Assembly: GCA_037349315.1 (NCBI GenBank)
Contig: JBAIAC010000019.1
Span: 21,248,001-21,312,000, forward strand
Direction of reading: 5' to 3'
Origin: Chelydra serpentina
Lineage: Eukaryota; Chordata; Testudines; Chelydridae
DNA length: 64,000 nt
A program made the translations under genes and the position numbers. The notes beneath the pieces were generated by a model, which saw only the letters and a list, made by a program, of their open reading frames with translations, was not told where the DNA came from and did no database searches. This document shows, piece by piece, positions 11,820 through 24,389 of this stretch. Numbering within the stretch: the first letter of the stretch is position 1; the number at the start of each line of letters is the position of its first letter.

Positions 11820-12430
11820 GAAGATGCACTACCAGTCCCAAATGGCAAAGTAGATGAACACACAGAGAGGATGAACTCAGTTTATTCAGTTATCCTGAAA
11901 AGGAGGCAAGGTGCTGAGTAGGTATAATTCAAAGAATGTTGTGAATTCTCTTTGAGTGCCAGGGAGCCTACCACAGCAAGGTCAGTCTCCTAGCAATACA
12001 CTGGGTATAACTCATCCTGGCAGGTTCTCCCTGATTGACTTTGCCTCCTTGTTGATAGAGAGGCAAAACTAAGCTGCTTCTTGACCCAGTATCAGCCAGA
12101 GCTTGCTAGCTGCTCAGTGCATCTCATGCTGCAGCTGAGCTTAATCCTGCTTCCTGTGCCTGCTCCTGCCCAGCTTACTCTTGTGCTCATTCCAATTCCT
12201 GCCCTTCTCTGTCTTGACATCCATGGCTCTGCTTTCTGACCACATCTCTGGCTTGCCCATCAGTTCTAGCATTCAGCTTCTGGTCCCTGGCTCTCACCCT
12301 TAGCTCTGCTCTTGACTACGCCCCTGAGTGTCCCTTGACCCTGATTCTTCACTCCAGCTCAGCTCTAATCTCCAAGCCTGGCCACCCTCCCGGCTCTGAC
12401 CAGTAGGCCTGACACAGAAGATAGGCAGGC
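11820..12430. repeat. Unclassified, pyrimidine-rich repeat-like segment
   Basis: From about 12030 to 12420 the plus strand is composed of CTGCTCCTGCC and TCTGGCT-like words, a composition typical of reptile LTRs. It ends near CTGACCAGTAGGCCTGACA. No matching start, TATA box or duplication was found, so the class is open. Confidence 0.3.
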
Positions 12431-14372
12431 ATAAATGAGAACCACGATGGCTTTGGAACATCAGATCAGGATCATATTCAATAAAGCCAGCCTGAAGTCC
12501 ATGTTGGAGAGGCCTAATTTTGGTTCTGTGGAAATACAACTTTTACATAAATCAAAAAGAGCTATGAGCATAATTCTGTTCTTTTGCAGTCATGCACAAG
12601 CATTTCTAAATTAAGCAGATGAGTGTGTATGGAATTGCTTATGTTTTTCCAGTATTATTTTTGAAATGTTACAAAATGCTCCCACCAAGTTCATATTAAA
12701 GGAATTTAAGATCAGGACACATTTTATGACAAAATGAAAATACCAGATAATACTTAGCTATTCCCTTATATACTCAGGGAGCAAGTCTCTATGCTTATGT
12801 TTCTTCAAAGCAAAAAGCACAAGGATCTTTCATTTAAAATAAAGAAAAGAAGGATGGGGAGGGAACAAATTGTGTGTAAAAATTTAAGAAGCCTGATTAA
12901 ATAATAGTGGAATTTTTCCTAGGCAAATCTTTGGTCAATGAATTATGTTCTTCTTAAAACTACAACCAAGAATAGAATTGGGCTCATCTGTAACAATTTG
13001 GGAAACTAATATCTTTTGAAGTTTGCCAGACAGACAAATGATCATTTTAATCCTGCAATCTGACCTGTGGGGTGCTGGGATGACCCTTGCCTTGTGCAGA
13101 GACCCACTGAATGAAAGGGGGCTGCAGAAGAATATGCTTGGACAGATCAGACTCCTGGACCTGGGGCCAAGTATGAATCATAGATGACTCTCTCTTGATA
13201 AGTGTGCAGCAGGACTGAGAAAAGAGGTACAGTACCAAAATACTACAAAAAAGATTGTTCTAGTATTTCTAGCACATCTGAGATTGGGAATTCCTGAGAC
13301 TCCTATATGAAAGTCTCTTTTCGTGAGATTTTCAACCCAACTTCTAAAAAAAATCAGGAGACTACTTGAATAAGCTTCTAAACTTTCAGACTACTATCCC
13401 ATCTAGAGTCCTGAAACTATGGAGATGAGTCTATCACTAGAACAGACCCTGCCATTTAGAAAACAAAAATCAAGGAACCTAAAAAAAATTAATTACATCA
13501 AACATTCCATCATTGTTTTTACTGATTAAACATGAAACTTACAAAGCACAACTGAGCTCAATTACATTCCTCATAATATACAATACAAAACAAAAAACAG
13601 CAAACATACACACATAGAAAAGGAATAAAATGCTATAAAAGGAAGACTCTAGTGCACAGGTTGCTGGCAACCCACAGCTGAAAATGATGCATCTGGGGAG
13701 TTTGAGGAAATGAACAAAAAGTAACTTACAAGTTTAAACCCTTTTGAATGTCTCAGCAAAAAAAACTCAAAAAAACTATGCACATATTTCAATTCCCTAT
13801 AGTTTAATATCTATAGTTAATGTAGCTTTGGAGAGATGACTATTTAATATTGTTGGATAGAAGTTGCATTGATGTCTTATAGTTCTTAGAAGTGAAATAG
13901 ATTTGAAAAGGTGAAGTTTTATAAGAACATGCAAGTAAATTGCTTACATAAACCTCATCCAAAACTACATGAACCACTTAGGTCAGCCAAACTGGCCTGG
14001 GAATCTCATGAAAAAAGGTTTTCTTCTGAAATATAGGTACTTCCTCCTTTCAACTTGACCAGGAATAACATGACATGTTATTTCAGCACTTCACAGAATC
14101 AGGAAATAAAGAGCGATGTTAAAAAAAAAAATTAATTATCTAAACTAGCTTCATTATAGATTGAGTTCAAATTAGCTTCAGGTTTGGGTGAAATGTTTAC
14201 AATACAGCAGAGCTTATTTGAGCCTAACCAGTTTGCTCATCCCTTTTAAACTTTAATTGGTGGCTATATAAAATACAATGCATTTTTATTCATCTCATTT
14301 GTGTCTCTAAGAAACTCTTATAATAAAATTCAGTAGGTGCCACCTTCTTTCACAATAGCTTTTAAATTATGA

Positions 14373-14374
<2 letters not shown>
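12430..14374. other. AT-rich stretch without recognised genes
   Basis: Only short ORFs. The part at 13047-13170 (CTGCAATCTGACCTGTGG onward) resembles a dispersed hairpin repeat, but the second arm is not clear. Confidence 0.4.

Positions 14375-14415
<41 letters not shown>
14375..14415. repeat. (AT)n microsatellite
   Basis: About 20 uninterrupted AT units. A second, interrupted ATATATG-type stretch lies at 14671-14700. Confidence 0.95.
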
Positions 14416-14420
<5 letters not shown>

Positions 14421-14894
14421 AAGTATATTGACAAGTAAAAGCATGAAATATGTTAACAGTGAAATCATGCTGCCAGATCAGCGTATTCTTAATTCTGAAG
14501 GTGAGGTAAATGAGCTCAGTTATATTTTTTAATTATATTCTCGTTGTGCCCAACAATATGTGAGACAGTGTTCACCCACACAGGAAGACAGTTACCTGCC
14601 CAGCCAATCCAAGTGTTCAAAAACCATGAGTCAGGCCCCAGCCAATCATATTTCCTCGAACATAGTGATTTTATATATGTATATATGCATATATGTATGA
14701 TGTGAAGGATGTAGGGATGCCTATAATATATTATGAATATTATTGTTCCATCTTTTTTAGTGTTATTGTGTGATTTGTTATAGGATTATAAATGGTAAAT
14801 TCAAGGACATATTAGGAAAGGGGACAATAGCTTCAGACTGCTCCATTTGCCAGTACTTAGAGGATAATTTGTTTTTGAAGTTTTTCCTCCGACC

Positions 14895-15395
14895 ATGTTG
14901 AGGTCAGTCTAATTTTGGAAGGTGAGGGAATCCCAGTTTGCAATCACAAGGGGAATCCAAGCAGGAAGTACTGACACAAAGAACTTTGGGTGGATAGAGA
15001 CAGAACCTGAAGGACAGGGAAGGAGGGGAGGCAGAGGCTGCTGGGGAACAGACTGAATCCCAGCCAACAGACATTGGGATGTCTGGGATAAATTTGGTCT
15101 ACCTAAGCCTATGAGTAAGACAGATGTGTGTATTCACTATTTGTATTAAAAAAAAAAAACCCTTGTTATGCTTTGTTCCTACAATTGAGATTAAACAATA
15201 CTTTGTTTCGAGAAGGCTCTTTTGGTCATTGTATTCACCCCGGTCACAGTTCCTGAAGGAAAGACCCACAGATAGCCAAACCCACTTGGACTCATTGAGC
15301 AGTTGAGCAACACATGGTGCTGCAGCCAGGAGATCCATTCTAAGAGTGGGAAAATCACAGGATTCCACCCTGAGAGAGATGAAGATGAGAGGCTG
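14895..15395. repeat. Unclassified interspersed repeat, LTR-like
   Basis: Composition and phrasing (CCCTTGTTATGCTTTGTTCC near 15160; GAGATTAAACAATACTTTG near 15186; GAGATCCATTCTAAGAG near 15329) match a repeat I recall from turtle genomes. Neither terminal TG/CA nor a duplication was located. A 12-base A run lies at 15148-15159. Confidence 0.35.
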
Positions 15396-15399
15396 TCAC

Positions 15400-16620
15400 C
15401 TTAAAGAGTGCATTCCAAGGAATTTCAGAAGGGCCAAAGGTGCAGCTAGTCTCAGAACCATGACATTCACGTCGTGTTCATTTTACTTTCCTTCTGGGGT
15501 TTGGACCTTTAAGGTGCACTCAAGTCACATTTTGAAACTTTTCTCTGCAATTATGAGGGCTAGAAAAGTACATGTTTTGATTTTAAATGAAATATGAGAT
15601 TCTCATTAATTCACATGAGATGACTAGGAGCTGGGGCTTTAAGAAACTCGCCAAATATCACAAAACTTTCAATATCATTGCGAGAGTTGGTAACAGAGTC
15701 CTGTTCCAAAAAACTGACTTCCTAGCTAGAATAAGCAGCATATGTTGGGTGGAGGGGAGGGATACAAATTATAGTCCCACTGCTGCATTAGTATCCGTTA
15801 GTGCAGACCCTCTGAACCCAGGTGGAAGACTATGACTTATGCTAGCAGATCATAATGAAGAATTGAGGCCCAAATATGTACAATTAGCTACACTATTTAT
15901 ATCCAGTACACATACAGTACAACTCTACCCACCTACCCCCTTACAACCTATCCAATATTACTTGGTCAGCTTCTTTACAAGCGTGTTTTGTATTGGTAAA
16001 CCAGAATGAGACACTGAAATAGAGCATGCTCAAGTGTAGCCCAAGACTCAGGTTTAGTTTTGGTATGGCTTCCACCAAGATGAATGCAGTATACATGCCT
16101 AGGTATATAAATTAGCTATGGGAAACTGTGAAAAGAAGTTTCTGTTTCTGGAGTATCCATATGCACACTAAATCCACAGCCTGATCTAACCACTGGGGAT
16201 TTGTCAGATGTATGAAAATATATGGTAAAAGTGGCGCAGCTTTCATCACTGTTAAAAAGTCCCAGCAAATGGAAATGAAGTTCTAGGGGAGTTTGGGGTG
16301 AGTTCTCCACAACAAAAGAATTTCACTGTGTGATATTTACTAGTTAACATTCTAACACGTATGAACAAACAGGAAACACTTTCAGTGTCACAAGTGGCTC
16401 ACACATATGTAAACACTTTTGCAAACAAGGGTCCATAGCCTAGCACTCATGCAGGTATTCTGTCTCCTCCTCCACCGCTGAACTTAGCTGCAGGAGCTAT
16501 GCCAGTCTGACTGTAGTAGAGAGTAGAGATAACATAGGATTTTGATATATAGTCCTTAAGTAGCTCATCTTTGTGACAAACACATGGTAGTCTGGGAAGA
16601 ATCTCAGCACATCCCAAAAA
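15400..16620. other. No clear feature
   Basis: Short ORFs only. No tandem repeat, RNA gene or conserved coding block was seen. Confidence 0.4.
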
Positions 16621-16621
16621 A

Positions 16622-16924
16622 GATTACTTACCTTATAGTAACTGGAGTTTCTCAGGATGTGTGGTCCCTATGGATATTCACTGTGGATGTACATGAGCTC
16701 TGTGCGCCCAGGAATGGAAATTCTTCAGTAGCAGTGTTCATTGGTCCATGCCTATGCCTTATGCCTCCTTGTGCTCCCAAACGAGAGCATAAAGGAAGTT
16801 GCAAACTGACCACCTCTCCTATGAGACCCAAAAGAACCCAAGTGGAGAGGAAAGTGTGCAAGTCATGAATACCCATAGAGACGACACATCTCAAAGAACT
16901 CCAGTTACTATACGGTATGTTATC
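16622..16924. repeat. Inverted-repeat unit, DIRS-associated
   Basis: The 52-bp arms at 16622-16673 and 16873-16924 are reverse complements with about ten mismatches. Their core is TATAGTAACTGGAGTT. They enclose about 200 bp. The same word order (CTTACC, GTAACTGGAGTT, GATGTGT) is frequent in turtle genomes. Its position next to a tyrosine-recombinase remnant suggests the terminal or internal complementary region of a DIRS-like element. Confidence 0.6.
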
Positions 16925-17044
16925 TCTCTTCTTCAAGTGCTGATCCCTATTGGTGACTCCTAAGCAGTACCCATTAAGAAAGAGTTTGCGAGGAAGTATG
17001 CAGTACCACAGAGTGGAGGATCACTAAGCCAAAGGAAGCATCTG

Positions 17045-17470
17045 CAGCTGAAACTTGGGTGACAGCATAATGCGTAGTGAAAGTTTGTATGGAGCCCCAA
17101 GTGGCTGCTCTGCATATCTCCGAGAAGAGACGTTAAGTCCCTATAAGGATGCTGGCAATGCCATTTGAGCTCTTGTAGAATGGTCCCTGACAATTTGAGA
17201 AGGTGGGGGGGCTTTCATAATATTGTAGCAAAAAGATGATGCTGGAGGAGATCCACCTACAGAATCTTTGCGGTGAGATAACTTTACCTTTCATTCTTTT
17301 CACAATAGCAACAAACAGCCTTGGAGACTTCAAGAAGGATGCCATTCTTTGGAAGTTGAAGGCTAGAGCCCTGCATATCTCTACAGAATGGAGTCTCATT
17401 TCCTCTATCCTTTGGTAGAACACTGGGAGGTGAACAGTCTGGCTAAGGTGAAACTCAAAAGGTACTTTAG
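17045..17470 (-). pseudogene. DIRS-like tyrosine recombinase remnant
   Basis: The minus-strand translation gives ICRALAFNFQR near 17370 and FLKSPRLFVA near 17325, then SPQRFCRWISSSI near 17260, KSSNGIAS near 17155 and AATWGSIQTFTTHYA near 17070-17115. The order and spacing fit the C-terminal half of a DIRS-type tyrosine recombinase (a block with HSTRGIAS, then the helix bearing the nucleophilic Tyr). The Tyr is kept (codon at 17067-17069). The HxxR box is lost: His and Arg read as Lys and Asn at about 17149-17180. A stop lies just before 17133. The reading is from recalled family patterns. Confidence 0.6.
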
Positions 17471-17571
17471 GTATGAACTTAGAATGTGGTCACAATGAAA
17501 CCTTGTCCCTATGGAAATTTGTGTAAGGCAGGTCTGTCATAATGGGCTCCATATGCCCCAATACGTCTAGC

Positions 17572-17745
17572 ACAGTGGTTCTCAACTGTGGTCCACCGTT
17601 TTTTCATGGAAAGCCCCTGCCACGCTGGGCCGGTTTGTTTACCTGCCGCATCTGCAGGTTCAGCCGGTCGCGGCTCCCATTAGCCGCGGTTCACCGCTCC
17701 AGGCCAATGGGGGCTGCGGAATGCAGCGTGGGCCAAGGGATGTGC
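17572..17745. mobile_element. hAT (Charlie-type) fragment
   Basis: Begins CAGTGGTTCTCAACTG, the usual inverted terminus of Charlie-type hAT elements. It continues with a GC-rich body (CGGTTTGTTTACCTGCCGC; CCATTAGCCGCGG; CCAATGGGGGCTGCGG). The opposite terminus (TTGAGAACCxCTG) is not found downstream, so it is truncated. Confidence 0.6.
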
Positions 17746-17759
17746 TGAGGGATGTGCTG

Positions 17760-20316
17760 AGACTCCCTTTCATTCTTCTCATGTCAGCTAGTCAGGTTGC
17801 CTTCCTAACATCAGTTCTTTCCCCCTCCTCCTTGGGAGAGAAGCTCAAAGGAAAAAAAAGCCATGAACAGCTGGCGTGGAAGGAGAGTCTTAGCAGCAGC
17901 GAAGTCAGAAGTACAAAGTTCTACTCACAGCACTGCCACTGCTTGTGTGACCCTGAGCAAGTCATTCAGGGCTGGATTCTCAAGGCTAGGCACACCTGCA
18001 CATTTCCACACACCTAACTTATGTCTATGGATATCCAATATGCACATACACAAAACTTCCTTACAAGCACATACAGCCAGTTAGACATATATTTACTTAT
18101 TCAATGCATAAATCAGGCATAAATATTTGCATGCAACTGTATACACTTAACTTAGATGGTAAGATGGAGATTTTCTAAGTGTTTCTATTTCTTGTGTGTG
18201 CATTGGGAACTGAAGAGGATGAAATTGTCCACACTGCTACCTATGACAGCTAGAGAGGAATTGCAGATCTACAGTAAACTCCAGTGGAAATATTAAGTGA
18301 CTGAAAATTGCCAACCAAAGTAATTCAAAATTGTTAGGAATACTGTGATCCATAAGAGCACGTCATTTGGGCAAGGCACATTTTCTTTACGAGAAATCCA
18401 TTGCCAGGTGAAACCACTGAATGTTTAATCTGTAGTACAGAATAAATTTAAATAATGGGAGTTTAATCAATAAAATATCTAATTAGATATCACATTATTT
18501 GTAAGCTTCAATATGAAGTAAAAATGATTCAAATACCACCCATTTCCAAATCAAAATGTGTCTATCTTGAGAAAACGATTCTAAATTGAAAGCCAACACA
18601 AACAGACCAGGCATTTCCCAATACAAAACATTTGAATGGAATTGTAGTGGTAAATATGATGGCATTCTGGGCAAAGGATAATGTATCATTATATCAGAAT
18701 GTAAGCATAATCCACAGTGCACATTTTGGTAAGAAGTGTAAAAAGAGAGGACAGGATGTCTTGTTCTGGCCAGGCATAAATGCTTTCATTGGAAACAACT
18801 TACCAAAGTGCAAAATGCATAATAAAACTAGAAACAACATGCAAAAGAACCACACACCATTACTGATTGCCCTTGTACCAAGGTTGAAACAGATTTGACC
18901 TAAAGAACCCCTCTTATGAGTATACTACTACATATAGTTATTTGAAATAGCTCTGTTGCACATCACATCAAGTATCAATGCCATAACACACTGTAAATCA
19001 CTGTGTCCTTACCAAGGGATTCCATTAGTGTTAATAAATGGTCCACAATTCATGAGCAACTCTTACTTAGGCAATTCTTTTTTATATCTGTTCATGCAAC
19101 CATATCAAGATATTATTGTGCACAATGAAATGTTGTAACAGAAAAATGAATTCAAATAGCAAATGACTTGATTTTTAAAAAGCAGCAGCACTGGCATATC
19201 CAAGGGATTCATAGTTTGTAAGCCATAAAAATAATGTCAAACAATTACCCCCATTACAGGTGGAAGAGAACCTTAGATTTTCCACTGAAAGCAAACAGTT
19301 ATACCATCCTCATATCATAAACATCTCTATGGGGCATCATCAAAACCAAGCCAGGGAGGATACTAGTCCTCTGTTGCTTGGTAACTGGTAGCACACCACT
19401 GATGGTGGACCTATGCTGCTGACTAAGTAACACCCATCCACCCAGTCACTGACAATGAAAAACATCAGGAGCACCAAACAGACTCCAGGTAGTCGATCCA
19501 CTTCAGTGGCTGAACAGGACACTGTAGAAGGAACTGTTCTGAGTAAAGAAAGCCACCAAGGTTCAGAGATAATAGTTAATGACAGGTGTCTGGTGAATGA
19601 CAGATAAATCGTCTCATCTATCAAGTAGCTCAGGTCATCTACCTGGATCTCGACCCTTGACACATATGCATTTTAATTAATTGGCCATATTAGCACGTAG
19701 TAGTTGTATTTTGTTATTATGCTTTCTCTGTATACAATTTTCAAAACACAACGAAGTGAAGATACAACAGCAGTGACTGGAGTCAATGGATTCCTGCAAC
19801 TGTCATGTTAGGGATTAACATTTACAACCACTAGGAAGACCAGCAGACCGGGGCTAACAAATAATGGATGGTCACCAGCACGATCCTGTGTGCCAAACCT
19901 TTGTTACTGAGACCCTTGAAGGAGCAGCTCCTCTTTCATGATCCCCCAGGGAAGGAGAGAAAGAGCCGGGAAGGTCCATGACCTGAAAAAAACAATTGCT
20001 GGAGAAAGATACATTACAGTCTCCTTACATGGCCCCCTAAGAAGAAACTGTTGCCTGGGACAAAAGGCCTTGCCCTTATCCTGCCCTACTCCTGAGATAA
20101 CATGAGGGGGCAATCCACTGAAGATCTCCAGAGACACAAAATGTTTGTGTGTATTAAGGGTCTGTGGTGATGGAGGATTGTGGAGAATCCATAAGGCCTC
20201 TAGAGGTTATATAAACTTCTGCATGTTATTTCTATCTAGACCACAAACCTTTTGGAGACCCTGAATTAAATTAGTTGTGTTTAAGTTTACCAACAATTTG
20301 CAAGAATGTCCATGCA
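17760..20316. other. Mostly unassigned sequence
   Basis: 17925-17965 holds a SINE-like phrase (TGTGACCCTGAGCAAGTCA). 19790-20290 has a TATA-like GGTTATATAAAC at 20205 and could be part of an old LTR, without ends. The remainder is AT-rich with no recognisable protein blocks. Confidence 0.35.
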
Positions 20317-21205
20317 ATCATAGAATCATAGCATTGTAAGTGACCTTGAGAAGTCATCTAGTCCAGTATTATCTAGATCATCCCAAATGGGGGTTTGTCT
20401 AACCTGCTCTTAAAAATCTCCAGTGATGGAGATTCTACAACCTCCCTAGGCAATTGATTCCTATGCTTAACCACCCTAACAGTTAGGGAGTTTTTCCTAA
20501 TGTACAACCTAAACTGCCCTTGCCGCAATTTAAGCCCATTGCTTCTTGTCCTGTCCTCAGAGGTTAAGGAGAACATTTTTTCTCCCTCTTCATTGTAACA
20601 ACTTTTTATGTACTTGAAAACTGTTATGTCCCCTCTCAGTCTTCTCTTCTCCAGATTAAACAAACCCATTTTTTTCAATCTTCCCTCATAGGTCATGTTT
20701 TTTAGACCTTTAATCAATTTTTGTTGCTCTTCTCTGGACTTTGTCCAATTTGTCCACATCTTTCCTGAAATGTAGTGCCCAGAACTGGACACAATACTCA
20801 AGTTGAGGTCTAATCAGCATGGAGTAGAGTGGAAGAATTACTTCTCGTGTCTTGCTTACAACACTCTTGCTAATACACCCCAGAATGATGTTTGCTTTTT
20901 TTTTTTTTTTTTTGCAAGTGTTACATTGCTGACACATATTTAGTTTGTGATCCGCTATGACCCCCGGATCGCTTTCTGCAGTACTCCTTCCTAGGCAGTT
21001 ATTTCCCATTTTGTATGTGTGTAACTGATTGTTCCTTCCTAAGTGGAGTACTTTGCAATTGTCCTTATCAAATTTCATCCTATTTACTTCAGACCATTTC
21101 TCCAGTTTGTCCAGATCATTTTGAAATTTTAATCCTGTCTTCCAAAGCACTTGCAACCCCTCCCAGATTGGTATCCTCAAAATGTATAAGGGTACTCTCC
21201 TCCTA
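20317..21205 (-). mobile_element. CR1-type LINE 3' end, antisense
   Basis: The 3' terminus lies at the left (ATCATAGAATCATAGCATTG at about 20319, the ATTCTATG-type tail in reverse). Sequence then continues for about 0.9 kb into the C-terminal coding region. Divergence is moderate. A run of T at 20897-20914 (A on the coding strand) lengthens a KKKK tract in the coding part. Confidence 0.85.
20373..21200 (-). pseudogene. CR1 reverse transcriptase C-terminal region (frameshifted)
   Basis: Two overlapping minus-strand frames make up one CR1 C terminus. The upstream frame (from about 21200 to 20710) reads LDKLEKWSEVNRMKF, CKVLHLGRNNQLHTYKMGN, REVILPLYSMLIRPQLEYC and VQRRATK. The downstream frame (to 20373) continues [37 protein letters not shown] and [19 protein letters not shown]. 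The frameshift lies near 20710-20760. These blocks follow the YADD region in intact CR1. The catalytic motifs are absent through 5' truncation. Confidence 0.8.
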
Positions 21206-21331
21206 GCATCTCTCAGACCCATTGTTTATTTGGAGAATTGGCAATAGAAATTTTGTATAATGTCACCCATTATGCTAAAAGTTCCCGAAATAGACTTCAA
21301 TTAAGTAATTTTTCAAATGGTGGTATAGAAA

Positions 21332-21751
21332 TAGGGTGACCAGATGCTAAATACAAAATATGGGGACCGCCGCAGGGGGAAGCACCTTTTCATTTGTAAC
21401 ACTCACCCAGTACATCCCGGTCTTTGATGGCACGTCCTTCAGTCACTGATGGTTGTCGGCGGCACGTCAGCGGCAGGTAATAAGTCTTGCCACCAAAGAA
21501 AGAAGTACCCGCCACCAAAGTGCCGCCAAAGACCATCAGCGACTGAAGGACCCGCCGCCACAGCCGTGCTGGGTGAGTTTAACAATTAGAAAGATGCTCC
21601 CGCTACCTGTCACTGCTGCCTAATCAAAAAAAGAGTGCCCGAAACAAAATATCAGGACAAATAGCGTCCTGACCGTACTTCGGTTGGGATGCAGGACAAA
21701 CTGCTCAATATCGGGACAGTCCTGATTTTATCGGGACGTCTGGTCACCCTA
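21332..21751. mobile_element. Non-autonomous hAT element with perfect 8-bp TSD
   Basis: Termini TAGGGTGACCAGATG and CTGGTCACCCTA are inverted repeats. The exact 8-bp duplication TATAGAAA lies at 21324-21331 and 21752-21759. Inside, GATGGCACGTCC/TTCAGTCACTGATGG (about 21427) and CCATCAGCGACTGAAGGA (about 21533) form a large internal hairpin. Length 420 bp, no coding capacity. The duplication length and TIR place it in the hAT superfamily. Confidence 0.88.
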
Positions 21752-22057
21752 TATAGAAATAAATCACATAGTGCTAAAAAGGAGTTTTTGTCTTTATATA
21801 ATTCTGCAGCAGAGTTAGTGAGAGAATTTGAAAGTAATTACAAAACTCTTCAGGATTACAGCAGAATCATGCAGTTCAGCATGTTAGTCCATGTTTCAGA
21901 GATAAGTACATGGAGTTCTGAAGACAGAATTCCACTAGGAGTTATGCAGATTAATGTCCCAAAACAGCTAAATCAATGGAATATGTCTACTGAGTGGGAG
22001 TTGGCTTGGACCCTTACTTTGTAAAAATAAAAATAAAATTGGCTTTTGGATAGAGAC

Positions 22058-22663
22058 TAGCGCTGACTGAACATTTTTCAACACTTTTTTCCCCCATTGA
22101 AAATGTTTCTCAGCTCCTTTTGTCCAGGAATTTCTGGTCAAAAACTATAAGAGGAGGAGGGGCGGTGGTAAATCAGGGCACTAACCTGGCATGTAGGAAC
22201 TCACATGCAAGGCTCTGCTCTTACCTGATTCAGAATAGGGATTTGCGCATGGGTCTTCCACATTCCAAGTGAATGCCCTCACTACCAGGCTATCGAGTCA
22301 GTGGCCCAACAAATATTTAATTATTTATAGATTTAATTAAAGTGGAATAGCTCCAACAGAAGCAATTTAGTGAGAAAGACTCTACAGCTGGGTACCTAGG
22401 GCACTTGTCTGTGACATAGGAGACCAGGGTTCAAATCCTTGGTCCAAAAAAGGCAGAGGAGAGATTTTAATCTGGGTCTCCTACATCCTGGGTAGTTGCC
22501 ATGACCACTATGCTATTGGGTATTCTGGGGTGGGTTGATCGGTCTCGCCCCTTTTTTTCCCTGAAAAATTTCAGAAGGTCTCATTTTCATTTTACACCAC
22601 AGGCAAAACATTTTGAAACCTCAATTTCTCAGGAACAGAATTATTGTTTTCCAGCCAGCCCTC
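22058..22663. mobile_element. AT-rich-ended element carrying tRNA-like inverted pair
   Basis: Outer parts are AAAATTTC-type sequence: left, CTGACTGAACATTTTTCAAC; right, TTTTCCAGCCAGCCCTCC. The inside (22165-22520) holds sequences like a tRNA-derived SINE head. One arm has GGGCACTAACCTGGCAT, answered by ATTCCAAGTGAATGCCC in reverse sense at about 22262. A second pair is at 22397-22445 (GGGCACTTGTCTGTGAC, then GGTTCAAATCC, a B-box-like word) and 22465-22520 in reverse. Composite, non-coding. Confidence 0.5.
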
Positions 22664-22669
22664 CCACAA

Positions 22670-23988
22670 TCAGGAAATCTCCAAAAGGCTCCATGACCTC
22701 TACCACAGATAACTCCTTTTGCTCTGCATTGAGCTCCTATATTCTATAAGGGCATCCATCCAGTAACATTTGGGAACAAACATTTTGGGAAGGTAACTAT
22801 GAGCATTGCCATTCTGTTAAAACCAAAATAAGGATAAACAAGGATATTTGTACAAAAATGCTCTCCCAAGAGAGTCCTAATTAGGATTTCAGAAATCCTA
22901 ATTTACTGACTGGTCACTACTTTCCCCAAGTAGAAATAGAATAATTTAATACTCTTAGCATAGCAGTTTTCACTAAAGAAAATTAACTAATTCATTATTG
23001 CTTATAACTTGCTGAGGCATAGCTGCCATATTTGTAAAATCAGCAGGTTCAGAAAAAATGCAAGTTTTGAAATGAATGGTTTTTTTCTCAGACACATAAA
23101 TGATACAATTACTTAGCTCCCTCTAGTGCCAATTTCTAAAATAAACTTAACAGTAATGACCGTGTTCACCATGTAATCTTAGGAGCAAATTAAAAATTCA
23201 CTTAGCAGTAATTAACTAGTGAACTCTCAAAGGGTTTAGTCGATTGCCAGGAACTGAAGCAGGATTCAACTAGTGTCACGCTCAGAAAGAAAGGTCAAAA
23301 GTAGGCTTCTTGCCACAACAAAAATATGACATCCACGTTCAGACATTGTATTGTTTGAACAATTGAGTCACATGCTAATAAAAAGCAGAGAGCAGAGATA
23401 ACAAATGCAGAAGTTATATCAGTCATGATGTGTGCAGTGCCATTATTAAAGCTATATTCATTTTTCCATTTGCAGTCTCCATCTTTAACAACTCTTAATT
23501 TGACTTTAAAAGACACTCCTCCAAACTGAAACATGATGAACTCAGGAATACATTTGTTTTTGAATAGTTAAACTCAGTGTTTCTTTTTACTCACTCTAGG
23601 GAGACCGAGTGTAAGGGGTTTAGGGAGGATTAATAAAGTCAGACCACCCTGAGGCAGATCCTTAGCTAGTGTAAATTGTCATATCTCTACTGACTTGAAT
23701 GGCGCGATGACACTTTTACAGCAGCTGAGGATCTGATCTTGTGTCTTTAAATCTAACAATCCTTTAGTGAAGACTGAGACCTCCCACAGAATTGCCTGTG
23801 TTCCCTAAAGCTGGCTGCGGGTGACACCATCCCAAAGAATACTTGTTCTTTCCAATCCACTGGCCTCTCACTACCCTGCAACTTGGTGAATGAGCAAGGG
23901 TAAACATATTACAATGCGTATATGCACACATCAGTATTTACACAAATATACAAAAAATGTATCCGTTTAAAGCATATTTGGGCTGGTA
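22670..23988. other. Mostly unassigned; hairpin repeat at 23652-23735
   Basis: Plain AT-rich DNA apart from the short repeat listed separately. No genes recognised. Confidence 0.4.
23652..23735. repeat. Hairpin-type short repeat (GATCCTxAGCTxGTGTAAA family)
   Basis: Left arm CAGATCCTTAGCTAGTGTAA and right arm TTTTACAGCAGCTGAGGATC are approximate reverse complements around CTACTGACTTGAATGG. The same family is at 59912-59979. Confidence 0.6.
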
Positions 23989-24382
23989 ACTAGAACTGGA
24001 CAGGAACCAGATTATCCTTTTGGGGGGGAAATTCTGCAATTTCTAAAAAAATTATTCCAAAACCAAAGAAATTCAAATTTTCCCCTGAAAAGAAATTTAA
24101 AAAGAATGGTTTCAAGTCAATCAAAACATTTTGTTCCAATTTTGACCTTTAAACTTTTTTTAAAAAGTTTATAAAACCAATACATTTTATTTCAAACTGA
24201 AAAATTGGTATGTTCCATTCTGAAAATATTAAAATGGGATATTTCAATATCATCAAAATGCTTCAGTTTGGGGTTTTTTTTCCTAAATGAAATTTAATGA
24301 AAAAACAACAACAATGCATCTCAAAACATTTCAGTTCCAACAAAAATGTTTCAACAAAATTTTTCCAACTATCTCTACTGTA
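23989..24382. mobile_element. AT-rich miniature element
   Basis: Starts ACTAGAACTGGACAGGAA and ends TTTTCCAACTATCTCTACTG, which is roughly inverted. The body is A/T homopolymer-like words (AAATTTAAAAAG, AAAACATTT). Same family as 25152, 27143 and 32491. No cargo and no coding capacity. Confidence 0.5.
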
Positions 24383-24389
24383 TGGATCT

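Noticed and set aside
14375..14415. AT-rich tract as an origin or promoter
   Set aside because: It is a plain dinucleotide microsatellite with no surrounding signals.
19340..19663. 107-codon minus-strand ORF
   Set aside because: No recognisable domain, irregular composition, no promoter or splice context visible.
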